This document shows, in pieces, positions 46,890 through 54,419 of a stretch of DNA of 64,000 bases (positions are counted from its first letter, which is position 1; each line of letters opens with the position of its first letter). This DNA comes from Hymenobacter sp. J193. GTDB lineage: Bacteria > Bacteroidota > Bacteroidia > Cytophagales > Hymenobacteraceae. Both the position numbers and the translations under genes were made by a program. Where the stretch lies: NCBI RefSeq assembly GCF_024700075.1, contig NZ_JAJONE010000001.1, positions 4,487,001 to 4,551,000 on the forward strand, in the 5' to 3' direction. A model generated the notes under the pieces. It did not search any database. It saw only the letters and a list, made by a program, of their open reading frames with translations, and was not told where the DNA came from.

Positions 46890-46907
46890 GAGCGTGTTAG
46901 GGATTTT
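46890..46907. repeat. Solo IS5-type terminal inverted repeat
   Basis: GAGCGTGTTAGGGATTTT, preceded by TAA, resembles the left end of the complete IS at 51463 (GAGCGTGTTTGGGAATT). No matching right end was found nearby. Coordinates are accurate to about two bases. Confidence 0.55.
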
Positions 46908-46917
46908 GATAAAGGCA

Positions 46918-47439
46918 TCAACGGATAACCAAGTCTGGGTTGTCTCTTTCGAAACTATCGTGCATATCTTTCCACATAGCAACGTCTTCGTCAAACTCTT
47001 CTTCATCCCTAGCAGGCGGGTATTCCACTGTGATGCAGCTTTTGTACGCTCCGGTCACCTGTCTGATTTCTGCTTCCACTAGGTACGCATCCTCATAAGT
47101 GTCGCTTCCTTCGTCCGTATCGTACCAAACGGAGATGCCGAACACGACCTTCCCGTCATTGGTGAATTGGATGATGGTACTGAACACGTCGTCTCGCAAC
47201 CCCTTGTGGTTGTAAAAGTTGAAGAGGTGATTCGGATTTGCTACCGCGTACGCAATTAGTTCAGCGATGGAATGCAGCGGCCGAAACACCTCCGGTGTGT
47301 TGTATTTATCATTCTGCCAGACGTACAGCGATTTATTTACCAATGGCTCAATGCAGGTGCGGTCGCAAAAATGGGCCAGAAAGCGTTCCACGGTGTCCTC
47401 GTCACGCCCTGCCGAGAGACCATATATGTCGTAGTACAT
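46918..47439 (-). CDS. Hypothetical protein in the mobile region
   Basis: A 173-residue soluble acidic protein (MYYDIYGLSAGRDEDTVERFLAHF; middle LHSIAELIAYAVANPNHLFNFYNH; end EEEFDEDVAMWKDMHDSFERD). Base composition is lower in GC than the genome average. I recognise no family; immunity proteins of contact-dependent toxins can look like this, but no toxin gene is visible. Its start codon is 12 bases from a decayed IS5-type transposase start, and a solo IS end lies just past its stop. Confidence 0.6.
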   Translation of the reverse strand: MYYDIYGLSAGRDEDTVERFLAHFCDRTCIEPLVNKSLYVWQNDKYNTPEVFRPLHSIAELIAYAVANPNHLFNFYNHKGLRDDVFSTIIQFTNDGKVVFGISVWYDTDEGSDTYEDAYLVEAEIRQVTGAYKSCITVEYPPARDEEEFDEDVAMWKDMHDSFERDNPDLVIR

Positions 47440-47448
47440 AGCAACTGG

Positions 47449-47650
47449 TTATGGTCGAGAGCTACCAACCGCTCACGGATGTTCAGTGGCAAGGTATCAA
47501 GTGGCTGCTGCCGGTGCAACGCAAACGGCGCTTGTGTTTGCGGCCCTGCGCTACGTGTGCCGCACAGGCTGTCAATGGCGGTGCTTGCCCAGCCTGTTTC
47601 CCAAGTGGACAGCGGTGTACTATTATTTCCACACCTTCCACACCTGAAAA
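47449..47650 (+). pseudogene. IS5-family transposase remnant, 5' part
   Basis: Clear decay of the transposase found intact at 51545. The opening YQPLTDVQWQ...LLPVQRKRRLCLR matches YQPLTDSQWQ...LLPLQRKRRLCLR. A deletion of about 13 bases after CLR shifts the frame, although the DNA still parallels the intact copy up to the VYYYF codons. Homology stops near 47640, and the rest of the transposase is missing. Confidence 0.85.
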
Positions 47651-47662
47651 CCTCTGACTACT

Positions 47663-48052
47663 ATGCGTAAGATGCAATTCGCCATACTGTTGGCTTTGAG
47701 CTTAGCCAGTTGCGAACCTCAGATTACTATAGACTCAGACTTCGCCCTGATGCACGTTGTCGGCGGCACAGGTTTGTATCAATACGGTACCTTGCCTGTC
47801 ATTCCCGGGGGCTGCGACGCCGTCAAGTGGAACGAACGGTACATTCTGGCCAAGGGGCACTGCAGTTATTATGTCGGGAGAAACGAGTACAGCGGCAAAA
47901 CGCTGCCTGCTAGCGGCGACGTGTACTTTCTGATTGATCGACAGCGCTACACCCGTAAGCAGGAGAGGGACCCTGGATTCAGTGGCCCGCTGACTCAGGA
48001 GGAAGCGGCCGAATGGGAGCAGAAGATTCCAGGGCCGTTCCAAACGCTTTAG
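47663..48052 (+). CDS. Hypothetical lipoprotein
   Basis: A 129-residue protein with a lipoprotein signal (FAILLALSLASC, cysteine at about residue 17). The mature part is a small globular domain (YGTLPVIPGGCDAVKWNERYILAKGHCSYY with two more cysteines; GDVYFLIDRQRYTRKQ). No family recognised. It follows the transposase remnant by about 20 bases and ends exactly at the MITE: its TAG is built from the duplicated TTA plus the first MITE base, yet removing the MITE would leave the same stop. Confidence 0.6.
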   Translation: MRKMQFAILLALSLASCEPQITIDSDFALMHVVGGTGLYQYGTLPVIPGGCDAVKWNERYILAKGHCSYYVGRNEYSGKTLPASGDVYFLIDRQRYTRKQERDPGFSGPLTQEEAAEWEQKIPGPFQTL

Positions 48053-48137
48053 AGCGTGTTGGAATTTCTGAGAAGACCATTTGCGCCCTACTTCGGCAGG
48101 CTCAGCATGACTAAAATCTAAATTCCCAAACACACTC
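48052..48137. mobile_element. 86-bp MITE related to the IS5-type element
   Basis: The ends are GAGCGTGTTGGAATTT and AAATTCCCAAACACACTC, matching the ends of the IS at 51463-52343. The direct repeat TTA is present on both sides (48049-48051 and 48138-48140). There is no coding capacity, so it would be mobilised in trans by the IS transposase. Confidence 0.8.
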
Positions 48138-48515
48138 TTAGCTACCCTGGGCGCTTTTATGCTGCAAGTGCGCCCGCCACCGCTCGTGCTGGTAGAGTAG
48201 GTAGGCCGTTTTGCCTAGCAGGTAGAGAATGATAAAGTTTAGGATAAGCCAGGGGTCAAGCTCCCGAATGCGCAGCACCAAGCCATGCGCCTGCCAGTAG
48301 CCGGTCCAGAGCGCGTAGGCTCCGAACAGCAGGAAGGCCCAGCGCTTGCCCGCACGGATGCCCAGGCCCACTCGGACGAGCAGGCCCGTTAAAAGCAGCA
48401 GGAGGGTGGCAAGAACGGCGAAGAAGAGCCATACCTTCCTATCTGAGGCTGGAGGCGTCCAGGTAGTGAGAAAGCGGCTGAGCATTTGCACGCTGGCGGC
48501 CACGTTGCAGAGCAA
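48138..48515 (-). CDS. Small multi-helix membrane protein, possibly truncated at the 5' end
   Basis: The product (up to 125 aa) has three hydrophobic helices (KVWLFFAVLATLLLLLTGLLV, WAFLLFGAYALWTGYW, LDPWLILNFIILYLLGKTAYLLY). No family is recognised. The frame is also open upstream from ATG 48572 except for one TAG at 48528-48530. Removing that stop would give MYSALRRPIQASNL-x-FLTLLLCNVAAS, adding another helix, so the present reading may start from an internal codon (for example the ATG at 48485) or be a pseudogene. Its stop codon lies in the MITE target duplication. Confidence 0.5.
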   Translation of the reverse strand: MLCNVAASVQMLSRFLTTWTPPASDRKVWLFFAVLATLLLLLTGLLVRVGLGIRAGKRWAFLLFGAYALWTGYWQAHGLVLRIRELDPWLILNFIILYLLGKTAYLLYQHERWRAHLQHKSAQGS

Positions 48516-48587
48516 CAGCGTCAGAAACTACAGGTTGGAGGCCTGGATGGGGCGGCGAAGAGCGGAGTACATACGGGGCAAAGTAGC

Positions 48588-48878
48588 TTAACTCCTCGAA
48601 GCACTACGCACCAAATTCACAAAAACGGCTACCAGGGGCGAATACGTGAGTAAGCCTACCATCGCCCCGAGTTCGTCGCTGAGTCCGCTGCCAAGCCAAG
48701 CGGGGAGCAAGGCCAGCCCCAGTGCTACCAGCTTCGCACTCACGGATGATTCCGGCCGTGATAGTTTCAAAATGGGGACAAAAAGCACCAACACCACAGG
48801 AACCAGCAGGAGTAAACCAGAAAGGGCTATTGGGGTGTTTTCCGACAGAAAAAGTGTGAGCACCATACAGGAAGGCAA
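48588..48878 (-). CDS. Small membrane protein, hypothetical
   Basis: A 96-residue protein (or 92 from the ATG at 48866) with three hydrophobic segments: ALSGLLLLVPVVLVLFVPIL, KLVALGLALLPAWLG and MVGLLTYSPLVAVFVNLV. No motif or family is recognised. It is 16 bases from the possible start of the next minus-strand membrane gene, so they may be cotranscribed. Confidence 0.5.
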   Translation of the reverse strand: MPSCMVLTLFLSENTPIALSGLLLLVPVVLVLFVPILKLSRPESSVSAKLVALGLALLPAWLGSGLSDELGAMVGLLTYSPLVAVFVNLVRSASRS

Positions 48879-48936
48879 ATGAGCATGCAGGAGCCAAGGC
48901 TTGCGCCTATGGGGTAGATGCAGTCAGCCGATTTAA

Positions 48937-50019
48937 CTAGCCTTCCTGGCTGCTCTTATCGTTCATCTTGACGTAGTTGGTGGTGGCGTGCAGGACAGCC
49001 TTCTTCGCTTCGTAGACGCGCTCCAAATTGTTGATCAGCGCATCATAGCGCACCATTTCCGCATTGACGATGCGTAGGCTTTCTTTTACAGAAGAGCGCA
49101 GCTTCTTCGGGTCGCTGTGCAGCGCTTGATTCGCGGCGTCGTTGCTGGTCACGCGCTTGAAATCCATGACGGCTTTGGCGAGTCGCTGACCGGCCGTGAT
49201 TTTATCGGCCTGCGCGGCCGACTGGATGATTTTTCCCGCCGCAAGCTGGTCAAAGCTGTTCTTGGCCAGCATCTCGTTTAGGCTGCTCAGCGAGAGCGGG
49301 CTTGGCGCAGCGGGGGGAGAGGCAATATCAAACTCCAGCAATTCGCCCGTGAGCGTAGCCAGCGTGTTGCTGTGCGTAGCCAGTAAGCCCGGTAGCTGAC
49401 CAGCGTCCTGCTTGCTCCACCAGGTGTTATCCAACAAATCCTTGCTGATGCTTTGCACCTGCTCCCGCGACTTGGGCGACAGCGTCTGCGACTGGAGCGC
49501 GGCATCGATTTGCCCTGGAAGAAATAGCTCCTGGTAGATTTTTACCTTGAATAGGCTGAGTTGCTTGGCCTCTTCCTGCTGCTGCTCGCTGGCCTGCTGC
49601 GCATCTTGTGCGGGCTGCTCCAGCCGCTTGCGCTGCTGCTGCTCGATGAAGGCCGCAATTTGTGCGTTTCCTTTCTGCTCTTCCTGCTGGCGAGACGCCT
49701 GGTCTTTCACCAGTTCTTCTTGGCTCCACTGGCGATACATCACGCGCCGGTGCACCAGGATTTCTTGCTGGTTCGCATTGCGCCGCAACTGCTGCACATA
49801 GTTATTCAAGCTTTGTGCTTGCGAAAACTGCTGCAGGCGCATGCTCTCTGACCTCTGGTGCGTCTGCTGGGTGCGCTGCTGCACCTGGGAAGGGGTAGGG
49901 CCGGGTCGAGGGGGAGCCGGGGTATACGCCGGCCGGGGGGGAGTAGGAGTATGGATGGGGCGGTACTGCGCCAGGCAGGCCACCGGGCTAAGAAGCAAGA
50001 GGAGTAAGGGTAGTTTCAT
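48937..50019 (-). CDS. Hypothetical secreted Gln-rich coiled-coil protein
   Basis: A 360-residue protein with a signal peptide (KLPLLLLLLSPVACLAQ), a Pro-rich segment (TPTPPRPAYTPAPPRPGPTP), and a long Gln/Glu/Arg coiled-coil stretch (about 50-160). A helical C-terminal half follows (SLSSLNEMLAKNSFDQLAAGK, LRIVNAEMVRYDALINNLERVYEAKKAVL). I know no family for it. It probably acts in the periplasm as an oligomer; this is inferred only from composition. Confidence 0.65.
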   Translation of the reverse strand: MKLPLLLLLLSPVACLAQYRPIHTPTPPRPAYTPAPPRPGPTPSQVQQRTQQTHQRSESMRLQQFSQAQSLNNYVQQLRRNANQQEILVHRRVMYRQWSQEELVKDQASRQQEEQKGNAQIAAFIEQQQRKRLEQPAQDAQQASEQQQEEAKQLSLFKVKIYQELFLPGQIDAALQSQTLSPKSREQVQSISKDLLDNTWWSKQDAGQLPGLLATHSNTLATLTGELLEFDIASPPAAPSPLSLSSLNEMLAKNSFDQLAAGKIIQSAAQADKITAGQRLAKAVMDFKRVTSNDAANQALHSDPKKLRSSVKESLRIVNAEMVRYDALINNLERVYEAKKAVLHATTNYVKMNDKSSQEG

Positions 50020-50110
50020 AGACGGGCGAAAACAATCTATAAAAGTAAGTATTTAACTGTTAGATACTACAGCTTTCTGCAGCGGCATCTGCCACGAAGC
50101 AGCCGGTGTC

Positions 50111-50800
50111 TTACCGGGCCACACCAACCTGCTGAGCGACTTCCCGCTCCAGGGCACCCAGCCGGCGGAAGAGCCGCAGCGCCAGAACCGTATCCACCGC
50201 AGTAAGGGCCATGAGCAAGATAACAAAGCCGTTTTGCTGCAGTGCCCGGTCGGGGTCCAGTGTTTGGCTGGGATAGAGTGCCTGCAGGGCGCGTGAGCCC
50301 ACCAGCGGTATTAAATGAAGCATCCACCACCAGGCCAACAGCCGGTACCAGGCCCTAGGCAGGCTGCCGCCACTGGAAGGAGCGTTGCGCACCAGGGAAG
50401 AGAAAATGTCCTCCATCACCTGGAAGGGGCGGAACAAACTGAAAAGGGGAATCACCCATAACCAGCCGATATACCACGCGCCGAACTGGGGCCGGAACTG
50501 GCGCAACCGGTAGATATTGGCGTAGGCCCGGTGCGACCATAGCGCAGACGCCAGCATGGTTAAAAAGCCGACGAAAACCTGAAGCACCTCTGTCCATACA
50601 AGCGCCAAACCGTTCTTTTGCAGCGGCGTCAGGGTATTCGTGCCGTGGGATAACCGGTAGTTGAGCAGGAACTGCCAGCCATTGAGGGCAAACGAGACCA
50701 GGGCTACGCCGCCACTGAGCCACAGCAGCACCAGGACAAAGCGGAGGCGGAACCGATTGTCGAGCAGGGAAATGGTGTTAGCGGTAGAAGTAACGGACAT
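50111..50800 (-). CDS. DUF4328 domain-containing membrane protein
   Basis: A 229-residue protein with about six membrane helices. The DUF4328 hallmark is present as WSHRAYANIYRLRQFRPQFGAWYIGWLWVIPLFSLFRPFQVMEDI (aromatic-rich loop, W-x-IP, PxQxM). The N-terminal helix is RFVLVLLWLSGGVALVSFAL. Function of the domain is unknown. It sits in the accessory zone without an obvious operon partner. Confidence 0.85.
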   Translation of the reverse strand: MSVTSTANTISLLDNRFRLRFVLVLLWLSGGVALVSFALNGWQFLLNYRLSHGTNTLTPLQKNGLALVWTEVLQVFVGFLTMLASALWSHRAYANIYRLRQFRPQFGAWYIGWLWVIPLFSLFRPFQVMEDIFSSLVRNAPSSGGSLPRAWYRLLAWWWMLHLIPLVGSRALQALYPSQTLDPDRALQQNGFVILLMALTAVDTVLALRLFRRLGALEREVAQQVGVAR

Positions 50801-50862
50801 AGAACGAGGGGATAGCTAGGAGCACCCGTGGCGGCAGCGGCTGGGGCTTCTGTCAGGTTGTA

Positions 50863-51342
50863 CTACGGCAGGCGCAACAGCAGCACCTGGGCGTCGGGGT
50901 TCTCTTTGGTGGCGGCGCTGAAGCTGAGCACCACGTGCTGGCCTCGCCACTCATAGCTATTCACGTAGCTGGTTCCTGGCTGGCCGGGGCCGTAGCGGAC
51001 AATAAGCTGCTGCTTGAGCTGGTCGCTGTGGCGCTGGCCCCGGGTAGTAAAGCTGATCCGGTCCAGGCCATCCGGGGTGAAGGTGTAGAGGACTTCGGTG
51101 AGCGGCACGCCGGCGTAGTGCAAATCTTCCTGGGGGGCGATGTAGGTGATAGTGGGGCCATCATCGAAGAACACGCGCAACTTCGGGTACCGGGCGTACG
51201 TCTCGCCGAAGTGGTAAGCGCGAAAGCCATTTTCCTGGTCCAGCAGCGTGGCGGCTGCCGGCTTGGCCAGGGTAGATTGGGCAACGGCCGGGCTGGCCAG
51301 GAGCAGTAGGGAGAAAAGTAGGTAGACTATCCGATTAGGCAT
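50863..51342 (-). CDS. Hypothetical secreted protein
   Basis: Start at 51342 (MPNRIVYLLFSLLLLASPAVAQ) gives a clean signal peptide and 159 aa. The mature domain is beta-rich: LRVFFDDGPTITYIAPQED, VLYTFTPDGLDRISFTTRG, LIVRYGPGQPGTSYVNSYEWRGQHVVLSFS. No family is recognised. It ends at 50863, about 60 bases from the DUF4328 gene start on the same strand. Confidence 0.68.
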   Translation of the reverse strand: MPNRIVYLLFSLLLLASPAVAQSTLAKPAAATLLDQENGFRAYHFGETYARYPKLRVFFDDGPTITYIAPQEDLHYAGVPLTEVLYTFTPDGLDRISFTTRGQRHSDQLKQQLIVRYGPGQPGTSYVNSYEWRGQHVVLSFSAATKENPDAQVLLLRLP

Positions 51343-51462
51343 GGCTTGGGAAGTTCTATAGCGGCGGGGTACGCAAAGATACCCCGTAGGCGCGCCACGG
51401 CCACACCCGTGCCGGCTGCGGCTTCTGAGAGGGGACAAGCCTAAAGGATGACGAATGTCTTA

Positions 51463-52343
51463 GAGCGTGTTTGGGAATTAGGTTCGGGCCAAAAGAAACG
51501 AGCCAGTAAGTTGCGTGGGGAGTTCCTAGGCTCCTTTTCGCTTTATGGGTGAGTGCTATCAACCCCTTACTGACTCGCAGTGGCAAGTTATTGCGCCGCT
51601 GCTGCCCCTGCAACGCAAGCGCCGCTTGTGTTTGCGCCAAGTCGTTGACGCGTTGCGCTACGTGTGCCGCACGGGCTGCCAGTGGCGCAGCCTGCCGGCG
51701 TGTTTCCCGCCCTGGTCGGCGGTGTACTACTATTTCGCCCGCTGGCAAGCCACCGGCACGCTGCAACGGCTTAACGAGGCCGGCAACCGCGCCGACCGGC
51801 TGGCGAGTCAGCGCTTGCCCACCCCGTCGCTGGCCCTAGTCGACGCGCAAAGCGTCAAACTGGCCCCGCGCCTGAACCAGCAGCGCGGCCTCGACGCGCA
51901 CAAACGGGTGAACGGCCGCAAGCGCCAGGTCCTGTGCGACACGGGCGGCCGCATCTGGCAGGTGGTCGTGCACGCGGCCAGCGGACACGACAGCCGGGCG
52001 GCCCACCCGCTCTTGCCCCGGCGCGAGCAGCTGCGCCCGGCCTGGGCCAGCCGGCTGCGCACCGTGCTCACCGACCGGGCCTACCACGGTCGTTTTGCGC
52101 AGCAGGTCCGGGCCTTGGGCTGGCAGCACCAAGTGGCCAGCCGCCCGCCCAGTGCCGACCGGGGCTTCGTGCCCGTGGCCCAGCGCTGGGTCGTGGAGCG
52201 CACCTTCGCCTGGCTCAACTGCTTTCGGCGCATCGTCGTGGATTACGAGCGCACCCCGGCCAGCCATGCGGCCTGGATACTGCTCGCCAATCTGACCATG
52301 ACGTTACGACGTGCTACAACCGAGTGAATTCCCAAACACCCTC
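51463..52343 (+). mobile_element. Complete IS5-family (IS1031-like) insertion sequence, 881 bp
   Basis: Terminal inverted repeats GAGCGTGTTTGGGAATT (left) and GAGGGTGTTTGGGAATT (right, reversed) differ at one base. The target duplication TTA is seen at 51460-51462 and 52344-52346; three-base TNA duplications are typical of the IS1031 group. It contains one intact transposase. It has inserted into the 3' end of the minus-strand gene at 52304-52696 and replaced its last codons. Confidence 0.9.
51545..52327 (+). CDS. IS5 family transposase
   Basis: An intact 260-residue DDE transposase. The N-terminal DUF4096-like helix-turn-helix part contains YQPLTDSQWQVIAPLLP and ALRYVCRTGCQWRSLP. The catalytic triad is Asp100 (LALVDAQSVK), Asp177 (VLTDRAYHG) and Glu219 (VVERTFAWLNCFRRI), with the DRAYHG and R...RxxxxYER signature order of IS5/IS1031 enzymes. 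It starts 82 bases inside the left IS end. A decayed relative lies at 47449 and a MITE with matching ends at 48052. Confidence 0.95.
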   Translation: MGECYQPLTDSQWQVIAPLLPLQRKRRLCLRQVVDALRYVCRTGCQWRSLPACFPPWSAVYYYFARWQATGTLQRLNEAGNRADRLASQRLPTPSLALVDAQSVKLAPRLNQQRGLDAHKRVNGRKRQVLCDTGGRIWQVVVHAASGHDSRAAHPLLPRREQLRPAWASRLRTVLTDRAYHGRFAQQVRALGWQHQVASRPPSADRGFVPVAQRWVVERTFAWLNCFRRIVVDYERTPASHAAWILLANLTMTLRRATTE

Positions 52344-52696
52344 TTAGCGCCGCGCAGGCTAGATTTTCGCAGGTAGTAAGGCACAATATCGGGGGCGTAG
52401 CGGGTGGCGTCCCGGCCAGCCCGCACCACTTTGAGCCACTGGCCAGCCTCATCACGAATAATTACCAGGTCGCCGGGCTGCAGGTGTGGCATGGGATAGT
52501 TGGAAAGCGTATCCCGTAGCGCCGGATACAGGATGGCATGGAGGGCAAGTTGGGTGAGGCGAGGATTAGTACTGGCTTTTAAGACTGACTCAACACTTGT
52601 CGGCTGCGGTAGCTGCGCGGCTTTGGGCGTGATGCTGCCCTGCGCCCAAACCGGGGCAGCGCATAAGCAAATGGCAAGTACAAGCAGCTGTCTCAT
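52304..52696 (-). CDS. Small secreted protein whose 3' end is replaced by the IS
   Basis: A 130-residue protein with a signal peptide (MRQLLVLAICLCAAPVWAQG) and a mature part with PHLQPGDLVIIRDEAGQWLKVVRAGRD and YAPDIVPYYLRKSSLRGAK. The last 12 residues (RVFGNSLGCSTS) are encoded by the IS end. Removing the IS and one TTA copy restores ...GAKTFVIL and a TAG, so the original protein ended five codons after the insertion point. Function may therefore be kept. Family unknown. Confidence 0.75.
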   Translation of the reverse strand: MRQLLVLAICLCAAPVWAQGSITPKAAQLPQPTSVESVLKASTNPRLTQLALHAILYPALRDTLSNYPMPHLQPGDLVIIRDEAGQWLKVVRAGRDATRYAPDIVPYYLRKSSLRGAKRVFGNSLGCSTS

Positions 52697-52864
52697 GAGT
52701 TTGATAGGTTACCCCCGCTCCACCGCCGCTCCAGCCTCTTCGGCCACTGGCCAGCGTAGCAGGTCTCAGTTACTTCTTCACCGGCAGCTGCAGCAACTGC
52801 CGGATGCGCCTTACCCGCCAGCCGGACCCAGATACGCCCACCTTACGCGCTGCGGCTGGAGCTA

Positions 52865-53149
52865 CTACAGTCCCTGCACCGCCTGAATAAGCGCGTTTTC
52901 CATCTTCTGACGCCGGGCCGTGGCCGTCCAGAAAGGCGAGTCGGCCCGGCCCAGCTCGGCCAGCTGCTTGAGGCTGTCGGCAATGCGGGCGGCCAGGGCC
53001 GGTTCCAGGGGGCGCTGCTGCAGCTGTTGCAGGATGCGCTGCCACTCCAGGCGACATTGCTCCAGAGTCATCAGGTCGGTCCGGGCTAAAAAGAGCTGCC
53101 GCATTTGCCGGCGGATTTCAGCAAGTTCCCTATGTACCTCCATACACAT
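52865..53149 (-). CDS. Small helical hypothetical protein
   Basis: A 94-residue, fully helical protein (VHRELAEIRRQMRQLFLARTDLMTLEQCRLEWQRIL; IADSLKQLAELGRADSPFW). The likely start is the second ATG (MEVHREL) at 53143. No family recognised. It stands alone, with unassigned sequence on both sides (52697-52864 and 53150-53312), where I see no other gene. Confidence 0.5.
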   Translation of the reverse strand: MCMEVHRELAEIRRQMRQLFLARTDLMTLEQCRLEWQRILQQLQQRPLEPALAARIADSLKQLAELGRADSPFWTATARRQKMENALIQAVQGL

Positions 53150-53312
53150 ACAGGCATAACATACACCCCAAACATACGCTTTTCGTCAGGACAAACAAGC
53201 AACAGTAGTACCACCGTGGAGGGGGGTGTGAGGGAGAAGACGGAGGGCCTGCAAGTGCAGCCAGCCTTGTCGATCTGAGAAATCGGGTTTTTGGAGTAAG
53301 GTACTCCGGAGT

Positions 53313-53849
53313 TTACCCAGGAGTCGGGTAAGGCGCCGACTGATCGGGGTGCTTTAGCTTGACCCAGACGTAGTCGTCCTGTATCTGCCCGTGCTTAACC
53401 ACGGCCTGCCGACGGATGCTCTCCAGGTAGAAACCGTTTTTCTCCAAAGCCCGCATCGACGGCTGGTTGAAGGCAAACACGCCGGCCTCCAAGCGCACTA
53501 TATTAAAGGTTGCAAATGCATACGTGATAAATAAGCCAATAGCTTCGGTGGCTACGCCCTTGCCCCAGTACGGGGCGCCTACCCAGTACCCCAGCCCGGC
53601 GCTGAGCCGGAATACGTCCTCTTTTTGCCACAGGCCAATGCTGCCTACCAGTTCCCCAGCCAGCCAGATGGCCAGGTTTTCGGCCGGCTGCTTGGGCGCC
53701 TGCGATGCAATAAATGCCTCGGCGGCGGCTACGGTGTACGGGTCAGGGGTGCCGTCAAAGCCGTTGGCCAGGATAACGGGGTGGTTTCGCAGCAGGGCTA
53801 CCCGCGGAGCGTCCGTTGCGCTAAAAGGTTTTAATTCCAGCATCAACAA
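53313..53849 (-). CDS. GNAT family N-acetyltransferase (RimJ/RimL type)
   Basis: A 178-residue acetyl-CoA-dependent acetyltransferase. The acceptor side shows LGYWVGAPYWGKGVATEAI, in which the pyrophosphate-binding Q/RxxGxG/A loop appears as WGKGVA. It is followed by FNIVRLEAGVFAFNQPSMRALEKNGF, the usual end of RimJ/RimL-like enzymes. Substrate may be a protein N-terminus or a small molecule. The start could also be the second ATG (MLELKPFSATDAP), six bases in. Monocistronic. Confidence 0.92.
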   Translation of the reverse strand: MLMLELKPFSATDAPRVALLRNHPVILANGFDGTPDPYTVAAAEAFIASQAPKQPAENLAIWLAGELVGSIGLWQKEDVFRLSAGLGYWVGAPYWGKGVATEAIGLFITYAFATFNIVRLEAGVFAFNQPSMRALEKNGFYLESIRRQAVVKHGQIQDDYVWVKLKHPDQSAPYPTPG

Positions 53850-53938
53850 AAATAGAACAAAGAAGTACGCCTGGAGTAACCCTCAAATCAGTAAAAACCC
53901 TGCTTAACTAAGTTCTGGTTACAAACTCATCTAAAAAC

Positions 53939-53978
53939 AAACGTGCCCGCTCCGGCAACTACCGGAACGGGCACGTTT
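53939..53978 (-). terminator. Terminator after the 84-aa lipoprotein gene
   Basis: AAACGTGCCCG and CGGGCACGTTT form the outer stem, with TCCGG/CCGGA inside. On the minus strand it is followed by TTTGTTTTT. Confidence 0.88.
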
Positions 53979-53998
53979 AATGGCATACAAGGCAAAAA

Positions 53999-54253
53999 CT
54001 AGTTCTGCGGCGTTGCGGGAACTTCTTCCACGAGCTTATCAGCCTCTTTGTTCTGCACTACGGCCGTGTCGCCGGGCTCCCGGGCCATATCTTCCTGAAC
54101 ATCGTTGGCGGCTTGCTCGGTGGCGGCACCCGCTTCATTGGCGGCGTTTTCGGTGGTGGCTTCCGCATTTTCCTGCTGGCTCTCCGAGCACGAAGTAGTG
54201 GCGAAGGCAGCAAATGCGGCGAAAAGAAGCAGGGATTTGAAGGACAGTTTCAT
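53999..54253 (-). CDS. Small acidic lipoprotein
   Basis: An 84-residue lipoprotein: signal KSLLLFAAFAAFATTSC with the lipobox cysteine at about residue 22, then a low-complexity Glu/Ala/Asn/Thr tail (ENAEATTENAANEAGAATEQAANDVQ). No fold is expected. Similar short acidic lipoproteins are common in Hymenobacter-type genomes. Outer-membrane or periplasmic location is inferred from the lipobox. Confidence 0.75.
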   Translation of the reverse strand: MKLSFKSLLLFAAFAAFATTSCSESQQENAEATTENAANEAGAATEQAANDVQEDMAREPGDTAVVQNKEADKLVEEVPATPQN

Positions 54254-54419
54254 AAGAAGTACGTGGTGTGATGGTCAGCCCGTCTGTACGGTAACTGCCG
54301 CAATCAGGTCGAATAAGTTTTCGGCATGAAGAAAAAAAGCTGTTGGCTCTACTTAGTTTAATACTTTAGAATGTGTGTTGTATATAGCTATTATTGAGGG
54401 ATATACTATTGAAATAAAA

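Noticed and set aside
46918..47439. Immunity protein of a polymorphic toxin system
   Set aside because: Composition and location would fit, but no toxin, secretion or family motif is visible.
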